From the NCBI GenBank assembly GCA_009823505.1, contig VZQC01006355.1, forward strand, positions 598,291 to 662,290: a stretch of 64,000 bases of DNA, read 5' to 3'. Origin of the DNA: Rhizomys pruinosus (Eukaryota > Chordata > Mammalia > Rodentia > Spalacidae). The position numbers and the translations under genes were made by a program. Under the pieces are notes generated by a model, which was not told the origin of the DNA, made no database searches, and saw only the letters and a program-made list of their open reading frames with translations. Below, piece by piece: positions 46,501-58,640 of the stretch (positions are counted from its first letter, which is position 1; the number at the start of each line of letters is the position of its first letter).

Positions 46501-49500
46501 GCATTCAGGCAGGGAGTCACTCATTGAGGCACAGGCAGGAGTCATTATTATCCAGGCACAGGAGGAGTTGTACTCATCCAGGCACAGGCGCAGAGTGCCC
46601 CACTCACAAGGCCATGGCAGTGGTGCATCATCCTTTACACAGTACGGAGTTGCATCATCAAGGCACAGAGGGAGTGCACTACTCCAGCCACTGGAGTGAG
46701 TGCACTCATCCAAGGCACAGGCAGTGTAGTGCAACTCATACAGGCACTGAAATGAGTGCACTCAATCACAGGCATAGCAGGAGTGCACTCATGGCAGTTC
46801 AAAGGCAGACGTGAGTTCACTCTTTTCCAGGCACCAGGCAGAGATAGTGGCGACTCACAACAAGGTCACAGAGGCGGGAATGTCAGCTGCATCCAGGTAT
46901 CAGGCAGGAGTGCATCAGTCCAAGGACATCAGGCAGCTGCACTCATCCAGGCACAAAGGAGTGAGTGCACTCATCCATAACAGGAGGGTTGGACCTCATC
47001 CAGGCAAGTCAGGAGTGCACCTTCAGGCACATTAGGGATATATCGCATCAGCACAGGCCAGTGCACTCATTCAGGTACAGGCAGGAGTGCAAGCATCCAG
47101 GCACAGGCAGGAGTGCACTCATCAAGGCACAGGAGGGGATGCAGACTCCAGGCACTGGAGTGAGTGCACTCATCAAGGCACAGGCAGGATGCACTCATAT
47201 CCGCTCTGAATGAGTGCAGTCATCCATGCACATGCAGGAGCGCACTCATCCAGGCGCAGGCGGGTGTGCACTCATCTAGGCACAGCAGGAGTACATTCAT
47301 CCATGCGCAGGAGGTAGTGCACTCATTTGGCACAGGAGTGAGTGCACTTGTCCATGCACAGGAGTGTGTGCACTCTTCGAGGCACATTAGGGAGTGCCCT
47401 CATCCAGGAATAGGAGTGAGTGCACTCATACATGAACAGGAGGGTGTGGACTCATCCAGGGACAGGCAGGAGTGCACTCATTCCGGCACCGGCAGGAGTT
47501 CACTCACCCAGGCACGATATTGAGTGCCCCTCATCCAGGCAGCAGCAGGAGTGCAATCATGCAAGTCACATGGATTGCACTCATCCAGCACAGGAGTGAG
47601 TGCACTAATCAAGACACAGGCAGGAGTACACTCAACAGTCCACAAGCAGGAGTGCATCATGACGGGTAAAGCAGAAGTGCACTGATCCAGGCACAGGCAG
47701 CAATTCACTCATGCAGGAACTGGAGGGAGTGCACACATCCAAGCACAGACAGGAGAGCACTCACACAGGCAACCTTTGGGAATGCCACCACCGGTACAGA
47801 TGCAGGAGTGCACCACCCAGTTCACAGGCAGGAGTGCACTCATCCAGCCACAGAAAATGAGTGCACTGCATCCATGCACAGGAGGGTGTGCACTCATCCA
47901 GGCACACAGCAAGGAGTGCACTCCATCCAGGACAGGAGGGTGTTGGCACTCATCGAGGCACCTTAGGGAGTGCACTCATCCAGGCACAGAGCAGAAGTGC
48001 ACGCATCCAGGCACGAGGCCGGGAGTGCACTCATCGAGTCACAGGCGTGATGGCACTCATCCAGGCACAGGCAGGATTGCATTCATCCAGGCACAGGCAG
48101 GAGTACACTCATCAAGGCACAGGAGTGAGTGCACTCATCCAGGCCCAGGAGGGGTTGCACTCATCCAGGCAAAGAAAGGAGTGCACTCATCCAGACACAG
48201 GAAGGGGATGCAATCATCATCCAGGCACATGAGTGAGGGCACTCATCCAGGTAGATTCAGGAGTGTTCTCATTGAGGCACAGGCAAAAGTGCACCCATCC
48301 AGGCACAAGAGTGAGTACACTCATCCATGCACGGCAGGAGTACACTTATCTAAGCACACGCAGGAGTGCACTCATCAGGTAACAGCAGGGAGTGCAATCG
48401 TCCCATTCCACAGCGAGTGCACTCATCCCAGGCCCAGGATGAGTGCACTCATCCATGAACAGGGAGGAGTGTGGACGCATCCAGGCACAGGCAGAGGCGC
48501 ACTCATCCAGGCCACTGAAATGAAGTGCGCTCATCAAGGCATAGGCAGGAGCGCACTCATCAGGCAAAGGCAGGAGCTTGGCACTCATCCAGCACAGGCA
48601 GGAGTGAACTCAACAAGGCACAAGCAGGAGTGCCCATCCATGTACAGGCGAGATGCAATCAGCCAGTCAGCAAGGCAGGAGTGCAGTTATCCAGGCACAG
48701 GAGTGAGTGCACTCATCCATTAACAGGCAGGAGTGGGTGGACTCATCCAGGTACAGGCAAGAGTGCACTCATCAAGGCACCGGAGGTGGGGTTCATCACC
48801 CAGGCACTAATATGAAGTCCCGTCATCCAGGTACAGGAGGGAGTGCAATCATACAGGCACAGGAATGGGTGCACTCATCCAGGCACAGGTGGGAGTTCAC
48901 TCATCCAGGCAAGGAGGTGGTGCACTCTTCCAGGCACTGGAGTGAGTTCACTCATCCAGGCACAGGAGTGAGTGCAATCATCAATGCAAGGCAGGAGTGC
49001 ACTCAACAAGTCACAAGCAGGAGTGCACTCATACAGGTACAGGCAGGAGTGCACTGATCCAGGCACAGGCAGGAATTCACTCATGCAGGCACTGGAGGGA
49101 GTGCACTCATCCAGGCACAGGAGGGAGTGCACTCATCCAGGCACAGTTGGGAATGCACTCATCCGGGTACATGCATGAGTGTACTCATCCAGTCACAGGT
49201 AGGAGTGCACTCATCCAGGCACAGAAGTGAGTTCACTCATCATCCAATGCACGGAGGGGGGTGCACCGATGCCAGGCCAGGCAGGAGTGCACTCAATCAG
49301 GCACAGGAGGGAGTGACTCATACAGTCACTATTAGGGAGTGACCTCATCCGGGCACTGGCGGAATTGTGCACTCATCCAGCAACAGGCAGGAGTGCACTC
49401 ATCAAAGGCACAGGAGGGAGTGCACTACTCCAGGCACAGTTGTGAGTGCACTCATCAAGGCAAAAGCAGGAGTGCACTCATGGGGGGAGAAATAGTGAGA

Positions 49501-52500
49501 GTAGGTAAAAGAAAATGGAGTGGGGATAAAATAATAAGAGGGGCGGGAGTGGGAGAAAAGATGGGGAGAAGTGAGATGAAAAACCAGGGCACAGAAGTGA
49601 TTGCACTCATCCAGGCATAGGCAGGAGCGCACGCATCCAGGCAAAGGCAGGAGTGCACTCATCCAGGCACAGGCAGGGTTGAACTCACAGCACAGGAGTG
49701 AATGCAAACTCATCCAGGAACAGTAGGGAGTGTACTAATCCAGTCACAGGCAGGAGTGCACTCATACAGCAACAGGAAGTGGGTGCACTCATCCATGAAC
49801 AGAGGGTGGTTGATCTATCCAGGCACAGGCAGGAGTGCACTTCCACTTCAGGCATATTAGGGATTAATACCATCCAGGGACAGGCAGGAGTTCACTCTTA
49901 CAGGCACAGGCAGGATTGCAATCATCCAGGCAACAGGCAAGGAGTGCACTCCATCAAGGCAACAGGAGGGAGTGAAACTACTCGGCACAGGAGTGAGTGC
50001 ACTCATCAAGGCACAGCAAGAGTGCACATCATCCATCACTGAAATGAGTGCACTCATCCAGCATAGCAAGGAGTGCACTCATCCAGGCCAAGGCAGGAGT
50101 GGCACTCATCCAGGCACAGGCAGGATGCACTCCAGCAAGGGCACAGGCAGGAATCCCCTCATCCAGTGTACAGGCTAGGAGTGCATCATCAAGTCACAGG
50201 CAGGAGTGCTACCTACTGCTCTGGCATAGGAGGTTATGTGCACTCATCCATGGAACAGGAGGGTGTGGACTCATCAAGCACAGGAAGATGAGCGCACTCA
50301 TCCAGTCACAAGCAGGAGTGCACTCATCCAGGCATCAGCAGGAGTGCACTCATCCAGGCGACAGGCAGGAATCAACTCATCCAGGCACAGGAGGGGAGTG
50401 CACTCATCCAGGACAAGGAGGGAGTGCACTCATCCAGCCGCAGGAATTCACTTCAGGCAGGCACTGGAGACGGAGTGCACTCATCAGGCACCGGCAGTAG
50501 TGCACTCATCCAGTCACAGAAATGAGTGCACTCAGCCAAGCACAGGCAGGAGTGCATTCATCCAGGCTCAGGAGTGAGTGCACTCATAGAGGCACATTAG
50601 GGAGTGCATTCATCCAGGTACAGGAGGGATTGCACTCATTTAGGCACAGGAAGGAGTGAACTCAGCCAGGTACAGGCAGGAGTGCATCATCCAGGCAATA
50701 ATATAGGGAGTGCCCTCATCCAGGCGCAGGGGGGAGTGCAATCATCAGTCACAGGCGGGGGGGGGGCACGTCAATCCAGGCACAGGAGTGGTGCAATCAT
50801 CCCCCCAATGCCAATGCAGGAGTGCACTCAACAAGTCACAGCAGGAGTGCACTCATACAGGTACAGACAAGGATTGCACTCATGCCAGGCACAGGCAGGA
50901 AATTCCACTCATGCACACTGGATTGAGTGAAACTCATCCAATATCCAGGCACAGAGGGAGTGCACTCATCCAGCAACAGTTTGTGAATGCACTCATACCG
51001 GGATACTGCATGACTGCACTCAGCCAGTCAACAGGCAGGAGTGCACCAATCCAGGCACAGACAGGAATGCACTCATCAAGGCACAGAGGGTGTGCACTCC
51101 CAGAGGCAAGGCAGGGTGCACTCATCCAGGCACAGGGGGTGTGCAACTCATACAGGCACTATAGGGAGTGCCCTCATCCAGGGACAACTGGCGGAAGTGC
51201 ACTCATCAAGGCACAGCAGGAGTGCACTCATCAGGCACAGGAGGGAGTGCACTACTACGACTCCAGGCAACTGGAGTGATGCACTCATCAAGGCACAGGC
51301 AGGAATTCACTCATCAGCCGAAATGAGTGAACTCATCCAGGCATAGGCAGTAGTGCACTCATCCAAGCAAATGTCAGGAGTGCACTCAGCCAGGTACATG
51401 CAGGAGTGCACTCAACAAGGCACGAGGCAGATGCACTCATCCAGGTCAGTGCAGGAGTGCATCACCCAGTCCGGGCAGGCGGTGCACTCATCAAGGCACT
51501 GGCAGGAGTGCGCTCATCCATGAACAGGAGGGTGTGGACTCATCCAGGTACAGGCAGGAGTGCACTCATCCAGGCACAGGAGGGAGTTCACTCATCCAGG
51601 CACTATATGAAGTGCCCTCATCCAGGCACAGGCAGGAGTGCAATCATCAAGTCACAGGGGGGAGTGCACTCATCCAGGCACAGGAGTGAGTGCACTCATC
51701 AATGCAAGGCAGGAGTGCACTCAACAAGTCACAAGCAGGAGTGCACTCATACAGGTACAGGCAGGAGTGCACTGATCCAGGCACTTAGGCAGCATTCACA
51801 TCCATGCACTGGAGGGAGTGCACTCATCCAGGCACAGGAGGGAGTGCACTCATCCAGGCACATTTGGGAATGCACTCATCCGGGTACATGCATGAGTGCA
51901 CTCACCCAGTCACAGGCAGGAGTGCACTCATCCAGCCACAGAATGAGTGCACTCATCCATGCACAGGAGGGTGTGCACTCATCCAGGCACAGGCAGGAGT
52001 GCACTCATCCAGGCACAGGAGGGTGTGCACTCATACAGGCACTATAGGGAGTGCACTCATCCCAGGGCCAGGGCGAGAAGTGTGCACTCATCCATGCACA
52101 TGCGGGAGTGCACTCATCGAGGCACAGGAGTGAGTGCACTCATCTATGCACAGGAGGGAGTGCACTGTTCCAGGCACATTAGGGAGTGTACTAATCAAGC
52201 CACAGGCAGGAGTACACTCATCAAGGCACAGGAAGGGAGTGCACTCATCCAGGCCCAGGAGGGGTGCACTCATCCAGCACAGCAGGATTGAACTCATCCA
52301 GGCACAGGAGGGACTAGCAATCCATCCGAGGTTCAGGAGGGAGGTGCACTCATCCAGGTAGAGTCAGGAGTGGTCTCTTGAGGTCACAGGCAAAGATGCC
52401 ACTCATCCAAGCACAATTACGGAGTGCACTCATATCCAGCCAGGCAGAGTGCACTCACAAGGCAACAGCAGGAATGCACTCAATCCATGGTAACGCAAAG

Positions 52501-55473
52501 ATGGCATCGGCGCCAGATCACAGGAGGAGTGCACTCATCCAGGCACAGGGAGTGAGTGCACTCATCCATGAACAGGAGGGTGTGGACTCATCCAGCACAG
52601 GCAGGAGTGCACTCATCCAGGCCACTGGAAATAGTGCACTCATCCAGGCACAAAAGGGAGTGCACTCATCCAGGCAAAGGCAGGAGTGCACTCATCAGCA
52701 CAGGCAGGAGTGCACGCAACAAAGGGCACAGGCAGAATGCACTCATCCAGGTAACAGGCAGGAGTGCATCATCCAGTCACAGGCAGGAGTTAGCACTCAT
52801 CCAGGCACAGATGTGAGTGCACTCATCCAGGCGCAGTAGTGAGTGCACTCATACAGGAACATTAGGGAGTGCACTCATCCATGGACAGGCAGGAGTGCAC
52901 TCATCCAGGCCGAGGAGGGAGTGCACTCAACAACGCACAGGAGGGAGTGCAATCAACCACGCACCAGAGGGAGTGCACTCAACCAGGCACAGGAGGGAGT
53001 TCACTCATCCAGGCACTATATGGGTGCCCTCATCCAGGCACAGGTGGGAGTGCAATCATCAAGTCACAGGGCGGTGTGCACTTTCCTTTTCCAGGCCAGG
53101 AAGTGATGCAATCCATGCAATGCAAGGCAGAGTGTACTAATCAAGTCACAAGCAGGAGTGCACTCATACAGGTACAGGCAAGGAGTGCACTGATCCAGGC
53201 CCAGGCACAATCACTCATGCAGCACTGGAGGGAGGCACTCATCCGGCAGGAGGGAGTGCCTCATCCGGCACAGTGTGGGATGCTCATCCGGGTACATGCA
53301 GGTGTACTCAGCACCAGTAGGAGTGCACTTCATCAGCCACAGAAAGTGAGTGCCGCATCCAGCACAGGAGGGTGTGGCACTCATCAGGCACAGCAGAGTG
53401 CACTCTCCAGGCACGGAGGGTGTGCACCTCATAAAGCACTATAGGAGTGCCTCATCCCATGCACTGGCGGAAGTGCACTCATCCAGGCACAGGCAGGAGT
53501 GCACTCATCAAGGCACAGGAGGGAGTGCACTACTCCAGGCACTGGAGTGAGTGCACTCATCAAGGCACAGGCAGGAGTGCACTCATCCAGGCACTGAAAT
53601 GAGTGCACTCATCCAGGCATAGGCAGGAGCGCACTCATCCAGGCAAAGGCAGGAGTGCAACTCATCCAGGCACAGGCAGGAGTGCACTCAACAAGGCACA
53701 GGCAGGATGACCATCCAGGTAACAGGCAGAGTGCACTCATCCCAGTCACAGGCAGGAGTGCACTCATCCAGGGCCAGGCAGGAGTGCACTCATCCATGAA
53801 CAGCAGGAGGGTTGTGAACTCAACAGGGCACAGGCAGGAGTGGAACTCTTCCAGGCATATTAATGGAGTATGACGCATCCAGCAAAAGGCAGGAGTGCAC
53901 TCTTACAGGCACAGGTCAGGAAGTGAATCAGCCAGGGGCACAGGCAGGAGTGCACTCATCAAGGCACAGGAAGGGAAAGGTGCACACTCCAGCACTGGAG
54001 TGAGTGCACTCATCCAAGGCACAGGCAGGAGTGGCACTCATCCAGGCATCTTGAAATGAGTGCACTCATCCATGCATAGGCAGGAGCGCCTCATCCAGGC
54101 AAGGCAGGAGTGCACTCATCCATGCACAGGCAGGAGTGGCACGCAACAAGGCACAGGCAGATCCCTCATCCGGTCTGCAGGAGTGCTCATCCAGCAAAAG
54201 GCAGGAGTGCACTCATCCAGGCACAGGAGTGAGTGCACTCAGCCATGAACGGGGGTGTTTGGACTCATCCCAGGCCAGCAGGATGACTCATCAAGGCACA
54301 GAAGGGAGTTCACTCATCCAGCCTATATGAAGGGCCCTCATTCAGGCACATGCAGGAGTGCAATCATCAAGTCACAGGAGGAGTGCACTCAATCAGGCAC
54401 AGGAGTGAGGTGCACTCATCAATGCAAGGCATGAGTGCACTCAACAAGTCACAAGCAGGAGAGCACTCATACAGTACAAGGAGAGTGCACTGGAATCCAG
54501 GCACAGGCACAATTGCACTCATCAAGGAACTGGAGGGAGTGCACTCATCCAGGCACAGTAGGAGGTGCACTCATCCAGGCACAGTTGGAGTGCACTCATC
54601 CTGGTACATGCATGAGTGCACTCACCCAGTCAAAGGCAGGAGTGCACTCAACAAAGCACAGAAGGTAGTGGCACTCATACCATGCCACAGGAGGTAGTGA
54701 ACTCATCCAGGCACAAGCAGGTGGTGCACTCCTCCAGGCACAGGAGGAGGTGCACTCCTCCAGGCACAGAAGTGAGTACACTCATCCAGCACATTAGGGA
54801 GTAAACTCATCCGAGCACAGGCAAAGGAGTGGCACTCCTTACAGACACATGCAGGAGTGCAATAATCCAGGCACAGCCAGGAGTGCACCTTTACAGGCCA
54901 CATGCAGCGTGCACTGATCAAGGCACAGGGAGGAGTGCTCTCATCCAGGCACAGGAAGTGAGGGCCCACTCATCAAGTCACAAGCAGGAGTGCACTAATA
55001 CAGGCAGTGATGCACTGCATCCAGCCAGCAGGAATTCCACTCATCAAGTCACTGGAGGGAGTGCACTCACCCCAGGCACAGTAGGGAGTGCACTCATCCG
55101 GCACAGTCAGGAATTCACTCATGCAGGCACTGCAAAACGAGTGCACTCATCAAGGCACAGGCAGGAGTGCACTCATCCAGGCACCGAAATGAGTGCACTC
55201 ATCCAGTCACAGGCAGGAGTGCACTCATCCAGGCACAGGCAGGAAGTGCACTCATCCAGGCACAGAAGCGAGGATGCACTCACAAGGCACAGGCAGGGTT
55301 GCACTCATCCAGGTACAGGCAGGAGTGCATTCATCCAGTCACAGGCAGGTGTGCACTCATCCAGGCCCAAGAGGGAGTGCACTCATCAATGAACAGAGGT
55401 GAGTGCACTCATCCAGGAACTGCCAGGAGTGCACTCATCCAGGTAAAGGAGGGAGTGCACTCATCCGGGCACT
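34519..55473 (+). repeat. 26-bp minisatellite, block B (21 kb)
   Basis: This is the largest block, roughly 800 units of the 26-bp repeat. Between about 34,900 and 42,180 the step is almost always exactly 26 bp and variation is by substitution. From about 42,180 to 55,470 single-base insertions and deletions are frequent and units of 23-29 bp are common. Higher-order repetition is evident: marker units recur about 2 kb apart (39,787 and 41,883; 38,977 and 40,975). A multi-unit cassette around 'aatgcaaggcaggagtgcac' recurs near 40,514, 48,983, 51,701 and 54,421. The forward strand is stop-free in all three frames for long distances, including 761 codons from the GTG at 35,595. This is a property of the unit, not evidence of a gene. 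Confidence 0.97.
49482..49583. other. Purine-rich foreign insert inside block B
   Basis: About 100 bp of almost pure A/G sequence ('ggggggagaaatagtgagag', 'aagatggggagaagtgagat') replaces repeat units, which resume on both sides. It is the only clearly non-repeat stretch of this size in the 21-kb block. Confidence 0.75.
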
Positions 55474-55505
55474 AAAAAAAAAAAAAAAAAAAAGAAAAGA
55501 AAAAA
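55474..55505 (+). repeat. A-rich tract at the block B / flank junction
   Basis: An A tract with a few G bases joins minisatellite ('catccgggcacta') to flank copy 2. It matches the A-rich tail of the B4 SINE that precedes flank copy 1. Confidence 0.85.
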
Positions 55506-55930
55506 AGAATCACCAACTGGAGTTTGGGGCAACAGACCTAGGGTCTCTCATTGTTTGGAAACAAGATATCGCAACATTAAAAGTTGCTTTCATCAATAAT
55601 TGCAATGAGCCATTTCAAAAATGGTAAAGAAACACAAAATTGAGAAATTCTTAGGAGTGCTGAAGCAACATTGTACCTAAATCAGCAAGTAAGCCTTGCC
55701 ATTTCATGTCTATATAAGAGTCAAGAAATATCACAACCCACATTTTTGAGAACCAATTAGAAAATGACAGGATGGGGGGTCAGAGCCTCCTAGATCCACT
55801 TGAGGATGTTACAGTGTTGGCTAGAACACAAAACCACACCAAGCAGTTGAGCCAAAGGGTACTCTGCAGGCTGGACTGAGAAGGCAACAAGTCTGCATCT
55901 CTTTCTGCTGTGCCTGCTCAGCCAAGGGCA
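55506..55930 (+). repeat. Minisatellite flank, copy 2 (segmental duplication)
   Basis: Second copy of 34,084-34,518, leading directly into block C. The B4 SINE upstream of copy 1 is absent here apart from its A tail. Confidence 0.93.
55711..55718 (+). promoter_or_regulatory. TATA-box-like motif in the flank (copy 2)
   Basis: The same TATATAAG element as at 34,290, about 213 bp before block C. It is conserved between the duplicates together with its neighbours. Confidence 0.35.
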
Positions 55931-58640
55931 GGAGTGAGTGCACTCATCAAGGCACAGGCAGGAGTGCACTCATCAAGGCACAGGCAGGAGTGCACTCATC
56001 CAGGCACAGGAGGGAGTGCACTCATCCAGGCACAGGAGGGAGTGCACTAATCGAGGCACAGGAGGGAGTGCACTCAGCCAGGCACAGGAGGGATTGCACT
56101 CATCCAGGCACAGGCAGGAGTGCACACATCAAGGCACAGGCAGGAGTGCACTCATCAAGGCACAGGAGGGAGCGCACTCATCCAGGCACAGGAGGGAGCA
56201 CACTCATCAAGGCACAGGAGGGAGCACACTCATCCAGGCACAGGAGGGAGTGCAGGCATCCAGGCACAGGAGGGAGCGCACTCATCAAGGCACAGGCGGG
56301 AGTGAACTCATCCAGGCAGAGGAAGGAGTGCACTAATCCAGGCACAGGCAGGAGTGCACTCATCAAGGCACAGGAAGGAGTGCACTTATCCAGGAACAGG
56401 CAGGAGTGCACTTCCTAGGCACAGGAGGGAGTGCACTATCCAGGCACAGGAGGATGTGCACTCATCCAGGCAGAGGAGGGAGTGCCCTCATCCAGGCACA
56501 GGCAGGAGTGCACTCATCCAGGCACAGGAGGGAGTGCACTCATCCAGGCACAGGAGGGAGTGCACTCATCCAGGCACAGGCAGGATTGCACTCATCAAGG
56601 CACAGGAGGGAGTGCACTCATCCAGGCAGAGGAGGGAGTGCACTCATCAAGGCACAGGCAGGAGTGCACTCATCCAGGGAGAGGAGGGAGTGCACTCAAC
56701 CAGGCACAGGAGGGAGGGCACTCATCCAGGCACAGGAGGGAGTGCACTCAACCAGGCACAGGAGGGAGTGCACTCATCCAGGCACAGGAGGGAGTGCACT
56801 CATCCAGGCACAGGAGTGATTGCACTCATCCAGGCACAGGCAGGAGTGCACTCATCCAGGCACAGGAGGGAGTGCACTCATCCAGGCACAGGAGGGAGTG
56901 CACAAATCCAGGCATAGGCAGGAGTGCACTCATCTAGGCACAGGAGGGAGTGAACTCATCCAGGCACAGGAGGGAGTGCACTCATCCAGGCACAGGTGGG
57001 AGTGCACTCAGCAAGGCACAGGCGGGAGTGCACTCATCCAGGCACAGGAGGGAGTGCACTCATCCAGGCACAGGCAGGAGTGCACTCATCAAGGCAAAGG
57101 AAAGAGTGCACTCATCCAGGCACAGGCAGGAGTGCACTCATCCAGACACAGGAGGGAGTGAACTCCTCAAGGCACAGGCAGGAGTGCACTCATCCAGGCA
57201 CAGGAGGGAGTGCACTATCAAGGCACAGGAGGGAGTGACCTCATCCAGGCACAGGAGTGAGTGGAATCATCAAGGCACAGGAGGGAGTGCACTCATCAAG
57301 GCACAGGCAGGAGTGCACTCATTCAGGCACAGCCAGGAGTGCAGTCATCAAGGCACAGGAGGGAGTGCACTCATCCAGGCACAGGAGGGAGTGCACTCAA
57401 CCAGGCACAGGCAGGAGTGCACTCATCCATGCACAGGAGGGAGTGCACTCATCCAGGCACAGGCAGGAGTGCACTCATATAGGCACAGCCAGGAGTGCAC
57501 TCATCCAGGCATAGCAGAGAGTGCAATCATTCAGGCACAGAGGGATTGCACTCATCCAGGCACAGGAGGGAGTGCACTCATCAAGGCACAGGAGGGAGTG
57601 CACTCATCCAGGCAGAGGAGTGAGTGCACTCATCAACGCACAGGAAGGAGGGCACTAATCCAGGCACAGCCAGGAGTGCACTCATCCAGGCACAGGAGGG
57701 AGTGCACTCATCCAGGCACAGGAGGGAGTGAACTCATCTGCACACAGGCAGAAGTGCACTCATCCAGGCACAGGAGGGAGTGCACTCATCCAGGCACAGG
57801 AGTGATTGCACTCATCCAGGCACAGGCAGGAGTGCACTCATTTAGGCACAGGAGGGAGTGAACTCATCCAGGCACAGGAGGGAGCACACTCATCCAGGCA
57901 CAGGAGGGAGCCAACTCATCAAGGCACAGGAGGGAGCACAATCATCGAGGCACAGGAGGGAGCGCACTCATCCAGGCACAGGAGGGAGCACACTCATCCA
58001 GGCACGGGAGGGAGCTAACTCATCAAGGCACAGGAGGGAGCACACTCATCGAGGCACAGGAGGGAGCGCACACATCCAGGCACAGGAGGGAGCGCACTCA
58101 TCAAGGAACTGGCGGGAATGTACTCATCCAGGCACAGGAGGGAGTGCACTAATACAGGCACAGGCAGGAGTGCACTCATCCAGGCACAGGACGGAATGCA
58201 CTCATCCAGGCACAGACATGAGTGCACTCATCCAGGCACAGGAGGGAGTGGACTCATCCAGGCACAGACATGAGTGCACTCATCCAGGCACAAGAGGGAG
58301 TGCACTCATCCTGGCACAGGAGGGAGTGCACACATCCAGGCACAGGAGGGAGTGCACTCATCAAGGCACAGGAGGGAGTGCACTCATCAAGGCACAGGCA
58401 GGAGTGGACTCATCAAGACACAGGCAGGAGTGCACTCATCCAGGCACAGGAGAGAGTGCACCTATCCAGGCACAGGCAAAGGTGCACTCATCGAGGCACA
58501 GGAGGGTGTGCACTCATCCACAGGACGGTGTGCACTCATCCAGGCACAGGAGGTAGTGCACTCATCCAGGCACAGGAGGGAGTGCACTCATCCAGGCACA
58601 GGAGCTTGTGCACTCATCCAGGCACAGGAGGGTGTGCACT
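55931..58640 (+). repeat. 26-bp minisatellite, block C
   Basis: Roughly 104 forward units with a very regular 26-bp step. A sub-variant with GAGCGCACTC or GAGCACACTC clusters at 56,170-56,285 and again at 57,880-58,100, about 1.7 kb apart. The block ends where the repeat inverts. Confidence 0.97.
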
